Source of the DNA: Nitrososphaerales archaeon TH5893
Lineage (GTDB): Archaea > Thermoproteota > Nitrososphaeria > Nitrososphaerales > Nitrososphaeraceae
Reading direction: 5' to 3'
DNA length: 8,686 nucleotides
Assembly: GCA_014523685.1 (NCBI GenBank)
Contig: JAATVT010000219.1
Coordinates: 1 to 8,686 of the forward strand
Positions within the stretch are counted from its first letter, which is position 1. Every line of letters begins with the position of its first letter. Position numbers and translations under genes: made by a program. The notes beneath the pieces are model-generated. The model saw nothing but the letters and a program-made list of their open reading frames with translations, was not told the origin of the DNA and did no database searches. Below, piece after piece: positions 1 to 6,099 of this stretch.

Positions 1-31
1 ATCAACAAAATCAAAAATAAAAGAAGAATCA

Positions 32-631
32 ATGGACAAGATTACTAGAAATGATGACAGATTTAGAATCACATTGCCTGCTGCAACGATGACTTCAACG
101 AGTGTCAGAGATCATGGTAATGGCAATCCAAATAACTTAGCCCATGAAATAGATGGACCGAATGATATACGACGCTCTCCAGCAGCATCAATAGTTAATA
201 ATTCTGAAGCAACGTCTACTGTCGAATCCTTGGCCGGCAATAATAAGAAAGACGATAGCAATGTTAAGAAAACCAGTCTAGGAATACCTATGCATCCAGT
301 ACCAGAAGTAGAGATAGCTGAATTAACAAAGATTGTAGAGAATGCACATAGATATTTACAGATAGCATTTGCTGAGGATCTTTATCTATATTGTCAGGCA
401 AATAACATAAACTTTCCAGAATTGAGAGATTCACTAAATACAAAATGGAATGTAAATGTTCTTGAACCAAGAGAAGGAATTGGTGGACATTGTTTGCCAA
501 AGGATACTAAGATGTTTCTGAATTCATCTAAATCTATGAAGAGTAAGATTATTGAAGCAGCTATACAAATAGATGCAGAATATAGGAGATATAGGGAGAA
601 TAGAGCCAGTAGAGTGCCTCATATGGATTAG
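32..631 (+). CDS. Truncated UDP-sugar dehydrogenase-like protein (central domain only)
   Basis: Residues about 84-186 match the central dimerisation domain of the UDP-glucose/GDP-mannose/UDP-ManNAc dehydrogenase family, which oxidises UDP-sugars to uronic acids. Visible family residues are Lys100 and Asn104 (in ELTKIVEN) and the catalytic motif GGHCLPKDT with Cys154 and Asp158, corresponding to Lys204, Asn208, Cys260 and Asp264 of streptococcal UDP-glucose dehydrogenase. The N-terminal NAD-binding Rossmann domain is absent. In its place, residues 1-80 are rich in Asn, Ser, Thr and Asp and look disordered. The C-terminal UDP-binding domain is also missing: the frame stops soon after the dimerisation helix, and no continuation is seen in the other frames downstream. 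Full-length members have about 400-450 residues, this one 199. The frame stays open to the left edge, so the ATG at 32 may not be the true start. It could be a decayed gene or a regulatory or partner subunit; I would not expect activity alone. Confidence 0.75.
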   Translation: MDKITRNDDRFRITLPAATMTSTSVRDHGNGNPNNLAHEIDGPNDIRRSPAASIVNNSEATSTVESLAGNNKKDDSNVKKTSLGIPMHPVPEVEIAELTKIVENAHRYLQIAFAEDLYLYCQANNINFPELRDSLNTKWNVNVLEPREGIGGHCLPKDTKMFLNSSKSMKSKIIEAAIQIDAEYRRYRENRASRVPHMD

Positions 632-795
632 GTACCTCTTGCATTTTACTGAGATCTCGTTTGGATAATCCCAGATTTTAGTTTGATTCCATTGATCGAT
701 ATTCCCATATACCTGGGCCAGAACGTACTTGTCATTGACAGCCCTGAACTGCAACATCCAAAATTTCCAATGTCTGCTCATGGGAGAACGAGGAA

Positions 796-1233
796 TTGAA
801 GCAAATACAAACTGAGATTGAAATATACTCTTCTCCTTCTACTGCATGGAAAATTCTTACCGATTTTAGTAGTTTCCGCAAGTGGAATCCAATTATAATA
901 CAAATAGCGGGTGAGGCTCGGCTAGGCGAAAAATTAAAGATAAGTGTGAGGACGAGCAAGGGAACAGTTAGGGCGTACACGCCAACTATTACAGTGTTCA
1001 ATGAAAACCATGAGCTAAGGTGGAAGGGAAAGTCTTTTCTTCCTGGTCTTCTAAACGGAGAAAGAATATTCACATTCATTCAGATTTCTGAAGAACGTAT
1101 CCGCCTCCAGCATTCAGAATTGTTTACGGGCCTTGGATCGTTTGTTGCTGGTGCTAGACTTTTCAAGGACATCGAGAACAGTCTTCAACAAATGAATAAC
1201 GCATTTAAGAAGAGAGTAGAAGAAACAACTTAG
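796..1233 (+). CDS. SRPBCC (START-like / polyketide cyclase-type) family protein
   Basis: This 145-aa soluble protein has the size and pattern of single-domain SRPBCC proteins, which fold as a helix-grip with a deep hydrophobic cavity for lipids or other ligands. The N-terminal strand (IEIYSSPSTAW, residues 8-18) followed by the helix KILTDFSSFRKWNP (19-32) is the hallmark of this group. Later strands around 46-52, 66-77 (HELRWKG) and 90-108 and a long amphipathic C-terminal helix (about 119-141) complete the fold. The ligand cannot be told from sequence. The start is TTG at 796; no in-frame ATG or GTG lies between it and the upstream stop at 745, and the domain begins right after it. I see no strong TATA box nearby, so it may be read through from the gene ending at 631. 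It converges with the aminopeptidase gene on the other strand, with 95 bp between the stops. Confidence 0.88.
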   Translation: MKQIQTEIEIYSSPSTAWKILTDFSSFRKWNPIIIQIAGEARLGEKLKISVRTSKGTVRAYTPTITVFNENHELRWKGKSFLPGLLNGERIFTFIQISEERIRLQHSELFTGLGSFVAGARLFKDIENSLQQMNNAFKKRVEETT

Positions 1234-1328
1234 GTGACGCTTAATGCTACTAAGCCTACTCGGCTAAAAATCAGAGATATGAAGATGAATGGACGATTTG
1301 TTGTATGCCTCAGCTACCACTTGAGCCT

Positions 1329-2225
1329 CTAAAGTGTTATCACACTTGTTGAGCCGTCCAAGGGCACGATTGTGTGTTCAGCTTGAGCTACGAACTTATT
1401 CTTCCCTTCAATCAAAATTGGATAGGCGTGGATATTTCTTTTTTTAACAAGGATGTCGAGCAGGCGGCGTGCCTCTCCCTCTTCGTAACGATCTAGTATC
1501 CATCTTAGTGCAAATGGTAAAGTTCGAAATTTATTCCAAAGATAAGTTAGAAACTCGTTGACAAATTCATCCTTAACCGGTTTTCTAGATATAATGGCGA
1601 AAATATTGCGGATATTTCCTTCGAAAACTACACCTTGCCCATCTTTCATCGTTACGAATGGCTCAATAGCGTATGCTTGACTAGATAAAAGACTGAAGGA
1701 AGAACCTATGGTCCTGATATTTGGTATCGACTTACCTGCGTGTATCGTGTACTGTGCTAATGAATGCCCGCTAAGATTCTGAATTGGTTTGAAACCCGTG
1801 TTTGAAATCGTGTTTTCAATGAGCTTTCCAATTTCGCTGGCTTTGGTGTTGACCCTAGATATACGCACGGCTTCATTCAGTGCGTTCTCGGCAGATTTTA
1901 TCAGAGAATCATGATGAGGATCATTTGAAACTGTTACTGCAGTATCTGCTATATACCCTTCAACGTGAACGCCAATGTCAATTTTTAGAACATCATTTTC
2001 CCTCACAATCGTTTCATCATTGGGTTCGGCCGTGTAGTGAGCCGCAATGTCGTTTAAACTAACATTAACCGGAAAAGCAGGGATTCCGCCCTTTTCTTGA
2101 ATTTCCCGTTCAATCGACTCACAGATCGTTAGCAAGGTAGAACCAACGTGATCCTTTCTCCTTGTTTTTTCACGCTGCTCCGACGCTATCTTTCCTGCCT
2201 TGAGATAGCATTCAAGAAAATCCAT
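1329..2225 (-). CDS. map: Methionine aminopeptidase, archaeal type II
   Basis: Removes the initiator methionine from nascent proteins in the cytoplasm, using two divalent metal ions. The 298-aa length equals that of archaeal type-IIa enzymes. All five metal ligands are visible: Asp83 (KIDIGVHVEG), Asp94 (IADTAVTV), His154 (LSGHSLAQY), Glu188 (AIEPFVT) and Glu283 (QAEHTI). They match Asp82, Asp93, His153, Glu187 and Glu280 of the Pyrococcus furiosus enzyme within a few positions. The substrate-binding histidines are also present (His63 in AAHYTAEPND and His162 in IHAGK). The type-II helical insertion lies at roughly 215-265. There is no N-terminal zinc finger, as usual in prokaryotes. The start ATG sits about 25 bp from a TATA-like box on the same strand, so the mRNA is probably leaderless. 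The gene is transcribed away from the tRNA-Pro gene. Confidence 0.97.
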   Translation of the reverse strand: MDFLECYLKAGKIASEQREKTRRKDHVGSTLLTICESIEREIQEKGGIPAFPVNVSLNDIAAHYTAEPNDETIVRENDVLKIDIGVHVEGYIADTAVTVSNDPHHDSLIKSAENALNEAVRISRVNTKASEIGKLIENTISNTGFKPIQNLSGHSLAQYTIHAGKSIPNIRTIGSSFSLLSSQAYAIEPFVTMKDGQGVVFEGNIRNIFAIISRKPVKDEFVNEFLTYLWNKFRTLPFALRWILDRYEEGEARRLLDILVKKRNIHAYPILIEGKNKFVAQAEHTIVPLDGSTSVITL

Positions 2226-2246
2226 TAAAATCGGTGTGTCCCAATT

Positions 2247-2254
2247 CTATATAG
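2247..2254 (-). promoter_or_regulatory. TATA box of the methionine aminopeptidase gene
   Basis: The self-complementary octamer CTATATAG is centred 25.5 bp from the A of the map start codon on the minus strand, the spacing expected for an archaeal TATA box serving a leaderless transcript. It lies in the 100-bp gap shared with the divergent tRNA gene; because it is palindromic, direction is set by the neighbouring BRE and start site. Confidence 0.6.
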
Positions 2255-2278
2255 AGGTATTGTCTTGACCAAACAAAC

Positions 2279-2286
2279 TTAAAATT
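2279..2286 (+). promoter_or_regulatory. Probable TATA box of tRNA-Pro
   Basis: TTAAAATT is centred about 43 bp before the first base of the mature tRNA. A start about 26 bp downstream would give a 5' leader of roughly 17 nt for RNase P to remove. This is the best AT-rich box in the interval. Confidence 0.45.
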
Positions 2287-2325
2287 ATGTCCTCTGACGA
2301 TACCATGTAACATCAAATGTACTAG

Positions 2326-2399
2326 GGGGTCGTTGTCTAGCTTGGTATGATGCCAGCCTTGGGCGCTGGAGGCCGCTGGTTCGAATCCGGCCGACCCCA
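2326..2399 (+). tRNA. tRNA-Pro (anticodon UGG)
   Basis: A complete cloverleaf can be folded. The acceptor stem GGGGTCG (2326-2332) pairs fully with CGACCCC (2392-2398), with discriminator A2399. The D arm is at 2335-2351, with GG at 2344-2345. The anticodon stem CCAGC/GCTGG (2353-2357/2365-2369) encloses the loop CTTGGGC with anticodon TGG at 2360-2362. The T arm is GCTGG/CCGGC around TTCGAAT (2375-2391) with one T-G wobble. There is no intron, although introns are common in archaeal tRNAs. CCA is not encoded. The innermost D-stem pair is a T-T mismatch and the outermost a G-T wobble. The anticodon reads CCA and, by wobble, other proline codons. Confidence 0.97.
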
Positions 2400-2572
2400 T
2401 CCAATTTCAATTCTAATTCTGATAGAGTCCCAGTAGATATACGAGAAATATCTTCCGCCATAATGATTTGTGACTATTGGAGGGTATCATCATATATCAT
2501 TCATCGATAACGAGAAATACGTTAGTACATCATTTTTGGGTTTTTATTGGGTAAGTAGAGATCTGAGTGCAG

Positions 2573-2580
2573 CTATATAT
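2573..2580 (+). promoter_or_regulatory. Probable TATA box of the 58-aa gene
   Basis: CTATATAT is centred about 36 bp before the ATG at 2613, predicting a start near 2603 and a leader of about ten bases. A second box (TATATAA, 2596-2602) lies too close to the ATG to serve it. Confidence 0.4.
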
Positions 2581-2612
2581 TGAAACACGAAATGCTATAT
2601 AATAGATAATAG

Positions 2613-2789
2613 ATGACAAAGAGGATAGACCTTCAAGAATATACGTATAGACGTCTATTTGCAGTTCTAGATGAACTTGCTCAATCTAAAACCCGAGATA
2701 TGACAATCGATGATGTAATAAATGAACTCATCGATATATATCAAGAAAATAGCTGGACTCATTTTGGGGCCGGAGCTGGGGGAGGATAA
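2613..2789 (+). CDS. Small ribbon-helix-helix-like protein, unknown role
   Basis: This 58-aa frame reads as a real protein. It opens with a short polar strand (TKRIDL, 2-7), then an amphipathic helix (QEYTYRRLFAVLDELAQ, 8-24), a turn around 25-30, a second helix (TIDDVINELIDIYQEN, 31-46) and a glycine-rich tail HFGAGAGGG (50-58). Strand, helix, turn, helix in about 45 residues is the layout of ribbon-helix-helix DNA-binding proteins such as antitoxins and CopG-like repressors. The match is by pattern only, so DNA binding is an inference. The glycine tail is not part of that fold and is odd. The ATG at 2613 is preceded by a 7-bp tandem duplication (ATAATAG twice, 2599-2612). No toxin-like partner directly follows; the next gene is 138 bp away with its own promoter. 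Confidence 0.6.
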   Translation: MTKRIDLQEYTYRRLFAVLDELAQSKTRDMTIDDVINELIDIYQENSWTHFGAGAGGG

Positions 2790-2898
2790 TGTAGGCTTTG
2801 ACATCAGAGCTGGCAAAGTGGGACATAGCCGAAAGGGAGCCTCAAAAAATAGCAGAATGAAGTTATGTTGTGTGTCGACGTTCTCTTCCTGTTAAATG

Positions 2899-2906
2899 TT
2901 TAAAGG
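2899..2906 (+). promoter_or_regulatory. TATA box of the 78-aa gene
   Basis: TTTAAAGG is centred 25.5 bp before the ATG at 2928, the spacing for a leaderless archaeal transcript. It supports the reality of the small gene that follows. Confidence 0.5.
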
Positions 2907-2927
2907 TGAAAAGAAAAATTAATTTGT

Positions 2928-3164
2928 ATGCATATTGCCAAGATACAAAAACTGGAAAATAGAGCGATTTTAGTATTCTACGACATAGATTTGAATATAC
3001 TGGAAGAGGAGTCATTTACTGACATTTCCTCCTTGAATTTTTTTCTGCAAACTTTACCAAGAAAGTATGATGTTGAAAGAACTCTTTTTGTTGTTCATGA
3101 CGAAAGACAAAATAAATTGAATCTGCAAACTGCAATCAGCGAAAATTCGTATTACATTTCGTGA
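2928..3164 (+). CDS. Hypothetical small protein, 78 aa
   Basis: I do not recognise this family. The 78 residues read as a compact soluble alpha/beta protein. A first strand pair is likely around 11-19 (RAILVFYDI) and 22-29, a helix around 33-44 (ISSLNFFLQTLP), another strand at 52-58 (TLFVVHD), and a polar end. There are no Cys residues, signal peptide or membrane segment. Acidic and basic residues are spread as in a normal globular protein, which argues against chance. It starts with ATG and has a TATA-like box at the right distance for a leaderless message, so it is probably its own transcription unit. Nothing nearby suggests a role. Confidence 0.6.
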   Translation: MHIAKIQKLENRAILVFYDIDLNILEEESFTDISSLNFFLQTLPRKYDVERTLFVVHDERQNKLNLQTAISENSYYIS

Positions 3165-3301
3165 AATTCAAAGTAGATTAATGGGCATACATACTAATTC
3201 GACATAGACACATTATGTGGTTTTTATCTACATGACCGGTTCCTATCAATTCAACCGACCGATAGATACAAATAATATGATCGAAAAATTGGCAATGTCT
3301 A

Positions 3302-3496
3302 ATGGGGTCGATAACAAAGAAAGGGAAGCTATATCTTGGTAAGAACGGAAGCAGATTGCCGAAAAATGCTCGTCGTTCAAGAAAACCCCTTCAGAAAGAT
3401 TGGGTCACGGGAAATAGACCCCCCTCACTCAAGGCAGCAGAAAAAAGCGCAAGATATAGATTAAGAGCGCGCCGCCGAATTATATCATACCACTAA
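3302..3496 (+). CDS. Very basic small protein, 64 aa, unknown
   Basis: The predicted protein has 9 Lys and 11 Arg against only one Asp (33) and one Glu (47) in 64 residues, giving a very high pI. The basic residues cluster at 6-9, at 21-28 (KNARRSRK) and at the C-terminal end (RYRLRARRR, 51-59), with several Pro and Gly in the middle. That composition suits a nucleic-acid-binding tail or a small ribosome- or chromatin-associated protein, but no known family is recognised, and a chance frame in this region cannot be excluded. The ATG is at 3302; only a weak AT-rich element (around 3270-3278) lies at promoter distance. It has no Cys and no zinc-binding motif. Confidence 0.45.
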   Translation: MGSITKKGKLYLGKNGSRLPKNARRSRKPLQKDWVTGNRPPSLKAAEKSARYRLRARRRIISYH

Positions 3497-3657
3497 ATAA
3501 TAATGAGGACTCGTGGACATTAAGAAGGCCTCTAAAGTCGGATAACCATCTTTTCTATTTTGGTGCGGAATCCAGTTGTTCACAATTTATTGACGAAATG
3601 GCGCACGTAATTTGACGCTTAAAATCATAAGATCTGCCAATACAAAGCCCTTTAGGA

Positions 3658-3945
3658 TTGGCAAAGCGACAATTTACTATAGATACAGATCAAGAAAAGA
3701 TCTGTGTGGAAGGACACACACACAAGAATGTGGCATTAAAGTACCTTATGAGGAAACGGCGTTCCCTATTGATGACCAAGGATCCTAACAAGATCGAGAG
3801 ACTATATTGCGATCTCCCTCATAGTTTGAAAATTATGGGGAAGCAAGTTACACATAGTTATGCCATTAACTGGGAAAAGGTAGGAACAACGGACTTTCAA
3901 GGTTCGCGTTTTGTTTTTGCCCTCCAAGAGCAGACCAATTTTTAG
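3658..3945 (+). CDS. Hypothetical protein, 95 aa
   Basis: I do not recognise this protein. It has 95 residues, mixed charge, no membrane segment and two Cys (16 and 51). It begins with a likely strand (RQFTIDTD, 4-11), a second (EKICVEGH, 13-20), and a basic helical stretch (NVALKYLMRKRRSLL, 24-38), with a hydrophobic ending (SRFVFALQEQ, 83-92). The start is uncertain: TTG at 3658 is the first usual start after the upstream stop at 3628, with AGGA just before it, while internal ATGs at residues 31 and 39 would give shorter forms. An AT-rich box TTAAAATC at 3619-3626 is a possible promoter. The opposite strand also carries a frame over 3802-4002, which I judge to be a shadow. Confidence 0.4.
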   Translation: MAKRQFTIDTDQEKICVEGHTHKNVALKYLMRKRRSLLMTKDPNKIERLYCDLPHSLKIMGKQVTHSYAINWEKVGTTDFQGSRFVFALQEQTNF

Positions 3946-4127
3946 TCCTCCTTGACGCGAATAATAGCGTAGACAACCGACTAGATTCAAAATTTCTTTC
4001 ACCTTTTGCTGGTTCTGGGGCTATATCCTCCCAATCCTGTTAAGGTGTAATCCTAACGAAATTAACCGGCAGACTCAAATGCGGAGGTATGGTATAAAAT
4101 CAATCATTAGTATGATGATTTATGCCA

Positions 4128-4144
4128 ATAAATAGTTAAATAAT
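4128..4144 (+). promoter_or_regulatory. Probable TATA region of the DUF99 gene
   Basis: Two overlapping AT boxes, ATAAATAG (4128-4135) and GTTAAATAAT (4135-4144), lie 17-33 bp before the ATG at 4161. The first is centred 29.5 bp away and would give a leaderless or near-leaderless message from that start. Confidence 0.4.
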
Positions 4145-4160
4145 CAATTAGACCAGATTT

Positions 4161-4784
4161 ATGATTTATCACTTAAAATCATTTCCGGGGTCAGAAATGA
4201 CGAGTCAATTGCACTTCGAAAAGAAAGGGCTAAGAGCATTAGCAATAGCAGAGAGTTTCAAGATATCTTGCAAACACGCAATCCTAGCCGGAGTAGTAAT
4301 GAGACGTGATTTGATTATAGATGGAGTTGGGATCTCAAAATCAACTATAAGAGGAGATGATTCGACTCAGAACATAATTTCGATGTGCAGAAATATGCAC
4401 AGGAATGATATAAATTGTATTTTCTTAGGAGGAATAATCATAAGCATGTTCAATATAGTGGATGGTAACAAGGTCTATCGTTCCACAGGCATTCCAGTAA
4501 TTGCTCTAACGTTTAATGACTCCAGAGGGGTGGCTCATACCATTAGGAAGGTCTTCCCAGATAGCTGGCAATCGAAGCTCGAGCAATATCAAAATATAGG
4601 AAAAAGACAGCGAGTTATACTTCGAACCGGGAAAGCCTTATTTGTACGCCAATGGGGGTTGACCCTTTCTGACTCAATAGTTTTGCTGAATTATTTTACA
4701 CTACAAGGTTCAATTCCAGAACCAATTCGAATTGCTAAACTTATAGCAAGAGCCAGTATCAAGAGGGTTGAGACATTACAATGA
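4161..4784 (+). CDS. DUF99 family protein (endonuclease V-like fold)
   Basis: This is a member of the archaeal DUF99 family (about 190-210 aa), which is distantly related to endonuclease V; its cellular role is not established. Family landmarks are visible along the whole length: LHFEKKGLRALAIAES (17-32), the hallmark GVVMRRDLIIDG (44-55), DDST (66-69), FLGGIIISMFNIVD (88-101), STGIPVIAL (108-116), and the typical C-terminal IPEPIRIAKLIARA (185-198). The protein is complete at 207 aa. ATG at 4161 fits a TATA box but adds about 16 residues before the conserved part; ATG at 4197 (residue 13) would give the more usual start and a 195-aa protein. It stands alone, with long gaps before and after. 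DNA repair or nucleic-acid processing is suggested only by the fold. Confidence 0.92.
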   Translation: MIYHLKSFPGSEMTSQLHFEKKGLRALAIAESFKISCKHAILAGVVMRRDLIIDGVGISKSTIRGDDSTQNIISMCRNMHRNDINCIFLGGIIISMFNIVDGNKVYRSTGIPVIALTFNDSRGVAHTIRKVFPDSWQSKLEQYQNIGKRQRVILRTGKALFVRQWGLTLSDSIVLLNYFTLQGSIPEPIRIAKLIARASIKRVETLQ

Positions 4785-5022
4785 AAAATTACGAGCGGTT
4801 TAAAATGCGATCAATGATAATCTACCTAATTGACTGCTTGGTTGAGCCCAAAAATCAAAAATTAGGCTATTCTTAATCTCCATTTGAATCTTAAACTTGA
4901 GCCCCATTAGGTTTCTTCCATTCAACTAATACTATCATCGTCATGGATCCTGTCGAAGCTCAAGGATTATAAGTATATTGAAAAATTGGATCTCTATTAT
5001 TTACTGGGAAATGGGGAGAAGT

Positions 5023-5030
5023 GATTAAAT
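5023..5030 (+). promoter_or_regulatory. TATA box of the archaeosortase-like gene
   Basis: GATTAAAT is centred 28.5 bp before the ATG at 5055, compatible with a leaderless transcript. The rest of the 270-bp gap after the DUF99 gene holds only short chance frames. Confidence 0.45.
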
Positions 5031-5054
5031 GTCAAATCACTTTCAAACATAACC

Positions 5055-6035
5055 ATGTATGTTGGATCCTTGCTTGTAGGCTCAAGAATCCTTACAATTA
5101 TCTTATTAACTGCACCCATTACCATTGCATTCATTTCGAATCCTGCTTCATTCACCATGTCTTGGAATGAAGGCAGGGGTGGATTCCTGTTTGCACTGAT
5201 CTTTATCGTATTTGAGATTCTTAGCACTCCAAAAACTTGTACAAGCCATAAGAGACTATTTATTGTCTTCATATTATCCCTTATCACCATTTTTTACTTC
5301 GTGTCCATTGAGTCATTTGGATTTCGGGAAGCTATGAAATCCTCCGCCAGCTTCTACGATGTAGTCCTGCCAGATTCATGGACATGGATGTGGGATTTCA
5401 TTGTACTTGTTTCATTCCTTACCCTATCCCTATTCATTTTATTCGGAACGAAGTTCTACACGGTTGCTCCTGCGGCTATTATTTATTTGGCAGGAAATGC
5501 CATAATCCTTTCCCTAGATGCTTTTTTTCCATATGATAGCCTTGGCCCACTTCAGATGATAGTCCCATTATACTTGGAATTAGACGAAGCCATAATCAAT
5601 TGGGTTGACAGGTATCTGATTGATTTAGGACCATTGACTCCTGCGATAGCAGAAGGTAATTCTTTAGTGCTAACAGGGTTAAACGGTCCGTTTGCCTTAA
5701 GAGTCTTTTGGCCGTCAGCTGGCGTACACAGCTTGGTAATTTATACAGTAGTAATGCTCGCATTCCTCCTCAAAATGCAAATTCCGCTGGAGAGAAGAGT
5801 AGTCTATTTTGTTATTGGTACACTTGGGACATTTATAGTTAATTTAGTTCGAATAATTTCCTTGTCTTTTTTTCCACTCTTGGTGACTACCAACATTCAA
5901 ACATGGGAAGGCTATCATTCGATAGCTGGAGAGGTCATGTTTTTACCATGGCTGGGGGTCTATCTAATCACGATAATGCAATTAGAACAAAGAATGAAAC
6001 TTTATACTCAAAATGACCGCATTAGTCCCCACTGA
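5055..6035 (+). CDS. Archaeosortase/exosortase-like membrane protein with Ser in place of the catalytic Cys
   Basis: A 326-aa multi-spanning membrane protein of the exosortase/archaeosortase superfamily, whose members recognise a C-terminal tripartite sorting signal on secreted proteins and cleave or transfer it. Hydrophobic spans lie at about 7-27, 42-57, 66-84, 113-131, 136-155, 221-240, 249-273 and 293-310. The family's catalytic triad region can be aligned: the Cys-x-Gly motif falls on WPSAGVHS, where Ser221 (codon TCA, 5715-5717) replaces Cys; the Arg motif is NLVRI with Arg266; and the His motif is YHSIAGEVMF with His288. The only Cys in the protein, Cys62, is in a loop far away. Members restricted to Thaumarchaeota (thaumarchaeosortase) are known; whether Ser is normal in that family I cannot verify here. 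No candidate substrate with a C-terminal anchor is seen in the window. Confidence 0.88.
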   Translation: MYVGSLLVGSRILTIILLTAPITIAFISNPASFTMSWNEGRGGFLFALIFIVFEILSTPKTCTSHKRLFIVFILSLITIFYFVSIESFGFREAMKSSASFYDVVLPDSWTWMWDFIVLVSFLTLSLFILFGTKFYTVAPAAIIYLAGNAIILSLDAFFPYDSLGPLQMIVPLYLELDEAIINWVDRYLIDLGPLTPAIAEGNSLVLTGLNGPFALRVFWPSAGVHSLVIYTVVMLAFLLKMQIPLERRVVYFVIGTLGTFIVNLVRIISLSFFPLLVTTNIQTWEGYHSIAGEVMFLPWLGVYLITIMQLEQRMKLYTQNDRISPH

Positions 6036-6061
6036 TCAAATTCCAAGATAAAAGCCTAATG

Positions 6062-6099
6062 CCTGACTGAGTCCTCAGATTGATTCCCATCAGGTTTTT
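6062..6099 (+). terminator. Possible terminator after the archaeosortase-like gene
   Basis: CCTGA (6062-6066) can pair with TCAGG (6090-6094), with a smaller nested repeat CTGAG-TC-CTCAG (6067-6078), and a run of five T follows at 6095-6099. It lies 27 bp after the stop. Archaeal termination depends mainly on the T run, so the hairpin may be incidental. Confidence 0.35.

Noticed and set aside
732..1079. Minus-strand frame of 115 aa
   Set aside because: Almost entirely antisense to the SRPBCC gene, whose domain pattern is clear.
1880..2062. Plus-strand frame of 60 aa
   Set aside because: Lies within the methionine aminopeptidase gene on the opposite strand, across its metal-binding region.
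2212..2400. Minus-strand frame of 62 aa beginning MGSAGFEPAASSA
   Set aside because: It is the antisense of the tRNA-Pro gene; peptides with GFEPA are a familiar artefact of translating the reverse strand of a tRNA T arm.
2613..3164. Toxin-antitoxin pair made of the 58-aa and 78-aa genes
   Set aside because: The genes are 138 bp apart with separate TATA-like boxes, and the second shows no toxin family motif.
3802..4002. Minus-strand frame of 66 aa
   Set aside because: Mostly antisense to the 95-aa candidate gene, with no promoter or protein-like pattern of its own.
4997..5290. Minus-strand frame of 97 aa
   Set aside because: Antisense to the promoter and first membrane segments of the archaeosortase-like gene; no independent support.
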